Assembly (NCBI GenBank): GCA_002284615.2
Contig: MU069545.1
Coordinates: 89,478-107,026 of the forward strand
Source of the DNA: Dunaliella salina
Taxonomy: Eukaryota > Chlorophyta > Chlorophyceae > Chlamydomonadales > Dunaliellaceae
Direction of reading: 5' to 3'
DNA: 17,549 nucleotides
The notes beneath the pieces are model-generated. The model was not told where the DNA came from and made no database searches. It saw only the letters and a program-made list of their open reading frames with translations. Positions within the stretch are counted from its first letter, which is position 1, and every line of letters starts with the position of its first letter. A program made the position numbers and the translations under genes. Shown here piece after piece: positions 8,519 through 17,549 of the stretch.

Positions 8519-8680
8519 ATGGCGAGCAACCCTCCAGATCCCCATGAGATCTGTCTCTGGCTCTCTCCTAGGCTAGCTGTGTCTAGTGTAGGTTCTGAGA
8601 ACTTTCTGATGAGGCCTCTAGCTCTCCAGTGAGAGGACCATCCCTTGATGCTGGCCTTTGGCTTGCATAGACTTTTCTTT
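8519..8680 (+). mobile_element. ~160-bp retroposon copy, best preserved of its family
   Basis: This copy starts ATGGCGAGCAACCCTCCAGA, contains CTCTCTCCTAGGCTAG and ends GCTTGCATAGACTTTTCTTT, directly followed by a CA tract. A short frame from the ATG reads about 40 codons (MASNPPDPHEICLWL... to a TGA near 8633). The copies at 4983-5135 (minus) and 5154-5300 (plus) align with it. The CA tract at its 3' end may have grown from the element's simple tail. Confidence 0.65.
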
Positions 8681-8681
8681 A

Positions 8682-8683
<2 letters not shown>

Positions 8684-8760
<77 letters not shown>

Positions 8761-8777
8761 GTGTGTGTGTGTGTGTT
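8684..8777. repeat. CA dinucleotide tract followed by GT tract
   Basis: About 37 CA units (8684-8758) switch at a CGCG junction into about eight GT units (8761-8776). The two halves are complementary and can fold back on each other. Confidence 0.95.
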
Positions 8778-9144
8778 TCAATGCCTTGTCATTTCCAGAT
8801 GTCGTGCATTGTGGAGGGCGATGCAAAGTGTACACACAACAAGCACGGTGGGTTTCCGAGATTTAGCCTTTCTCAGAATGGCAAAAGTCAGCCGTTTCTG
8901 CATTCCGCATTCTGCGATTGCATTTGTCGGTATGTTGGCTTTAGAGGAACGAGGTGAATCTGCTCGGAACTTTTCACCGAGGAACAGAGTTTTGGGTAGG
9001 GAGTAAACCAGATGCAAGCATGAATCAAATAAAAAAGGGGGCAATAATTATCAAGGGCAACGAAGCCAGGAGCCCTCCCAAGCACTCAAAGCAACTTGTA
9101 GACATGCTGTAGATGGAGGGATTCGCGATAAAGAAAACCTGAAT
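8778..9144. other. no gene recognised
   Basis: Overlapping short frames occur on both strands, with no motif, RNA or repeat signal. Confidence 0.35.
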
Positions 9145-9549
9145 TTGCAGGGTGAAGATGAAAGCATGACAAATCTTAATGTGCATGGATCACCTTTGTG
9201 GCTGGAGCAGTGCCAATTGAACCTCCGGGGCCCAACGGAGCTGGGCCTGTTAACAACTCCAGGAGCCACACCACAATGTCCATCGAAATCACAGCAGTTT
9301 TTTACCGTCGTAACTCAACATTCATGGATTCATGAAAAACACTGGCTGGTTTACCCTCAGAGGCACAAGCAAAGCGTGCAAGCTTATGATGCTTATGAAA
9401 GAAAAGCAACCCCCCAGGACAAACCAATTAGTGACCTCTTTCATGAATTTGTGTCGCTGTTCCGTAGCATCGAGGATCACAGATACATCCAAATTGTCAG
9501 GCAAGAGAAGAATCTTTCACCACACCAAGCAGCCAAACTTTCTGGCTGA
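9145..9549 (+). other. unassigned 134-codon open frame
   Basis: This is the longest plus-strand frame in the right half that is not driven by a simple repeat. It reads, for example, DKPISDLFHEFVSLFRSIED near its end. It has no signal peptide, membrane segment or recognisable domain. It converges on panC, whose stop lies 115 bases downstream on the other strand. Part of its last third is duplicated at 9584-9638. It may be a chance frame, a decayed element gene or an exon of an unrecognised gene. Confidence 0.2.
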
Positions 9550-9638
9550 AGGTTATATCCCCTTGTAAACCTTGTAAACCTTGTTCCGCAGCATCGAGGA
9601 TCACAGATACATATCCGACTTGTCAGGCAAGAGAAGAA
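9460..9638 (+). repeat. direct duplication of a ~55-bp segment
   Basis: TTCCGTAGCATCGAGGATCA through GGCAAGAGAAGAA at 9460-9512 is repeated at 9584-9638 with a few substitutions and a two-base insertion, an offset of 124 bases. The second copy ends just before the panC stop codon, so it probably lies in that gene's 3' UTR. Confidence 0.8.
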
Positions 9639-9663
9639 AGTTGACCTTTCCCCTGAGCTGCCT

Positions 9664-15146
<5,483 letters not shown>

Positions 15147-17073
15147 CTGTACAAGCACACACATTTAAACAAAATTTGATATGTGTATAAGTACAAGCAC
15201 GCATGCTTGCTCGTGCAAGCCAAAGCAAACACATAACAGCAGTATTGGATAAAATACAAGAAAGCTGTTGTAAACCCATGTAAACTAAACCAAATAAAAT
15301 GCAAGAAAGCTGGAGTTGTGAGCTTTGAAGCGCATGATGGATGCATTAGCTTGTTTTCCATAGCCAGACCTCCAAGGCTTGTACGCCTTTGCAAGCATGT
15401 ATGTGTGCCCCAAACACATCAAACACATTTTGCTGTCCCCAGCAATGAGGATGGCTGAAAAGTTGGCATGTGGAGGAGCTCTGTCTGGCTTGAACGGAGA
15501 GAGTCAGAGGTTCCTCTGCACCCATTTTGGCAAGGAAAAGTGACCTTTGAATCTGGTTACGCTCCAGGACTCAACAGCTTTTGGGGCATCTACAGATGCT
15601 GTAATTGTAGATTTGGCAAGTGGAACTGGTTGAGCGTGTCAGTGGGGGGTGAAATGGCTGAAGAATGGCAGTTTGTGTGGTTCCTTTTCTCTCGGGAGAC
15701 TGAAGTGAAAGTTACTCCTGACGGCCACACCCCACACCCCACATAACCCTTGCAGCACCAAGTTGCAGAGCTTGCAAACCGCAATCCAACATACATTTCG
15801 AGTCCAGCAATGGTATGAAAACAGGCAAGGTTTATTGTTGCAAAATTATGGGCACTCATTCCCCTGGGCAAGGGGGAAGCCAGCCCTAGGGACGACCATT
15901 AACGACACCAAGGTATCTGCCAGAAGCGCACGTTTTTGTCTAGCTCCCATCCCTCCAGGCGCAACCCGTCCCTGAATTTCGGCCTGAAAAAGTGAGCCTT
16001 CGGTGGATGACGCTTCAGGATGATGCTAAGATTTGCAAGAGTTTTGGCAGGGGATGCTCGCATCAGAGGAGGCTAACTCGCCTATGATTGCTGGACATGC
16101 TCTTTCTTGCGTCTCTTTTTCATACCTAACCATGCCAACCATTTTAGTTCCATGCGAGCCACTGGCTGGTGTGTATGCAGTGGCTGGTGCAAGGCTAGGA
16201 GTCTGTCGTTTTGATAGGAGGCCTTTATTTCCGTGTGTCTTGCGGCTGATGCAATGGTAGCTGTGGCCAAAACGCCCGAGAACGCCATTCAGATGCAGCT
16301 GCAGGTCTGTGCAATGTGGTGTGTGAGGATCTGGTGCTGTAGGCATCCCAGTTCCTGGTGTGTGTTTGGGTGGTGGTGGTGGTGGTGGTGGTAGTGGTGG
16401 TTAGGAATGGACCCATTTTGGATCGGTCAGAAATTGATCCTCTTGGGCGCGGCTTGCATTGGATGCTTGTGAGGGGTACGGCTGAATTTTAAACCTTCCC
16501 AACCACTGCATGGACTCAAACATTTTGTTACATTGGTACCATTTTGAGTTCTTCAGAACTCCAAGCCACTGAAAATCACCTGATGTGTTGTTCTAGTAGT
16601 CCAGAATTTCTAGAGATTTAGTAGAATAGATTTCACCACGCGGCCAAGAAGGCAATTATACCCCAATTTGCCAATTTGGAATCATGTAAAGGTCTGGTCA
16701 AACGGGAAGCTTGATGCCCAAGATCCTTCTCCTACATCGGGTTACATCATTGCAGTGAGCATGCAAAAGACAATATCAGGCCTCACATAATCCCCTCAGT
16801 ACACAAAAAAAACAATTGTAAGGGTACCTTTATGAAGGGACGCGTCATCGGGTGAAATACGCGCAGCAGAGTTTGCACGTCCTGGATTTTGAAGCAAACT
16901 CAAACCACTTCTTCCGCACTGGGAAGGGTGATGACCTCATGATCATCCTCACTTGCCTGTCATCCCTTCCTTGCACATCCAGCCTGAACCAAACCCGCTG
17001 CGCTTGTCCCATTCAGCCAGATGCACTAGAGACCGTGGGGAGATGGCCTTGCTGTAATGGCAGCTGCCACCTG
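15147..17073. other. no gene recognised; probably 5' intron(s) of panC
   Basis: I searched the minus strand for the missing PanC blocks (PTMGALHxGH, VNPxQF, EDxxxYP) and did not find them. The stretch contains a 45-base tandem duplication (AAAATACAAGAAAGCT at 15251, AAAATGCAAGAAAGCT at 15296) and a GGT tract at about 16369-16401. Small undetected exons cannot be excluded. Confidence 0.45.
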
Positions 17074-17210
17074 CTTGTCATGCTCTGTTGACATTTCTAA
17101 TCGCATTTTTTTGAAGACTTCAAGTTGTCTAGTTCCAGGTCTGAGTTTCCGCTCAGCTGCCCTCGTAGGCGGATATAGCGATGTAACCTTACCTTACCTT
17201 GTCATGCTCT
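17074..17210 (+). mobile_element. small retroposon, copy 2, with 13-bp target duplication
   Basis: The element proper is 17087-17197, 111 bases. CTTGTCATGCTCT occurs at 17074-17086 and again at 17198-17210, directly against both ends, a perfect 13-bp target-site duplication. The element ends in ACCTTACCTTAC, a short simple-repeat tail of the kind some SINEs use, and begins GTTGAC as does copy 1 at 8362. TAGTTCCAGGTCT is a weak B-box match; no convincing A box is seen. It has no coding capacity, so it would depend on a LINE for movement. Confidence 0.8.
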
Positions 17211-17459
17211 TCAACCTTGCGTGCAACTCAGGGTTCAGGTGGGTACGGAGCCCCTTAGGGCCATCGCCCTCCTAGCGCTTGCTTGGTGCAGCCCATGTTG
17301 AGGAGGTTCTTCTGACCTCTAGCTGCAGGGGGCTGCAATTCTAGGGCTGGTTGGAGGGCATGTTGGACACATGTACACTTTGCGAGGCCTTCAAAGTAAT
17401 TTACAAAAAGGACTGGATATTGCGTCGAGGGGCAACATCTCATTATTTAAATGGCAATA
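17211..17459. other. no gene recognised
   Basis: I see nothing in this stretch beyond short chance frames. Confidence 0.4.
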
Positions 17460-17460
17460 C

Positions 17461-17549
<89 letters not shown>
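17460..17549. repeat. TG dinucleotide tract running off the window
   Basis: An uninterrupted TG run of at least 44 units reaches the right edge, so its true length is unknown. Confidence 0.97.

Noticed and set aside
16026..16416. Minus-strand frames upstream of panC as its missing N-terminal exons
   Set aside because: The readings lack the PTMG, HxGH, VNP and YP motifs, and one frame is driven by the GGT tract.

Overview
This window reads as nuclear DNA of a photosynthetic eukaryote, most likely a green alga or another member of the green lineage. The main reason is a spliced gene on the minus strand, in six recognisable exons between 15146 and 9664, that encodes the C-terminal 183 residues of a plant-type pantothenate synthetase (PanC, pantoate--beta-alanine ligase). 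All its introns are GT-AG and their phases are consistent, and the joined reading is collinear with plant PanC as I know the family. The rest is repeat-rich non-coding DNA with decayed non-LTR retrotransposons, small retroposons, minisatellites and long CA/TG tracts. The species cannot be named from this sequence.

Layout. 1-147: GC-rich DNA with a 27-bp perfect hairpin. 578-3150 (minus): a 5'-truncated, frameshifted LINE with reverse transcriptase and a Cys/His-rich C-terminus, itself interrupted by a small tRNA-like retroposon (820-1003). 3151-4982: more retroposon pieces, the 3' end of a second LINE, and a degenerate ~160-bp tandem repeat. 4983-5300: two copies of a ~150-bp retroposon arranged head to head. 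5576-7078: a ~1.5-kb element bounded by 25-bp terminal inverted repeats and filled with the quasi-palindrome CTGAWTCAG. 7800-8780: a 27-bp minisatellite, two small retroposons and a CA/GT tract. 9664-15146: the panC gene. 15147-17549: no recognisable gene, a small retroposon with a perfect 13-bp target duplication (17074-17210), and a TG tract running off the edge.

The most interesting feature is inside panC. Three of the six exons have degenerate tandem copies of themselves, or of their splice boundaries, in the neighbouring introns. The SSRN-motif exon is repeated about six times on its 5' side, with the 3' splice site kept in five. The following exon is repeated about four times on its 3' side, together with a minisatellite made of copies of its 5' splice site. 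The exon before the SSRN exon has a partial copy on its 5' side. In each case one copy alone looks intact. The N-terminal third of PanC, with the HxGH ATP-binding motif, was not found and probably lies beyond the right edge.
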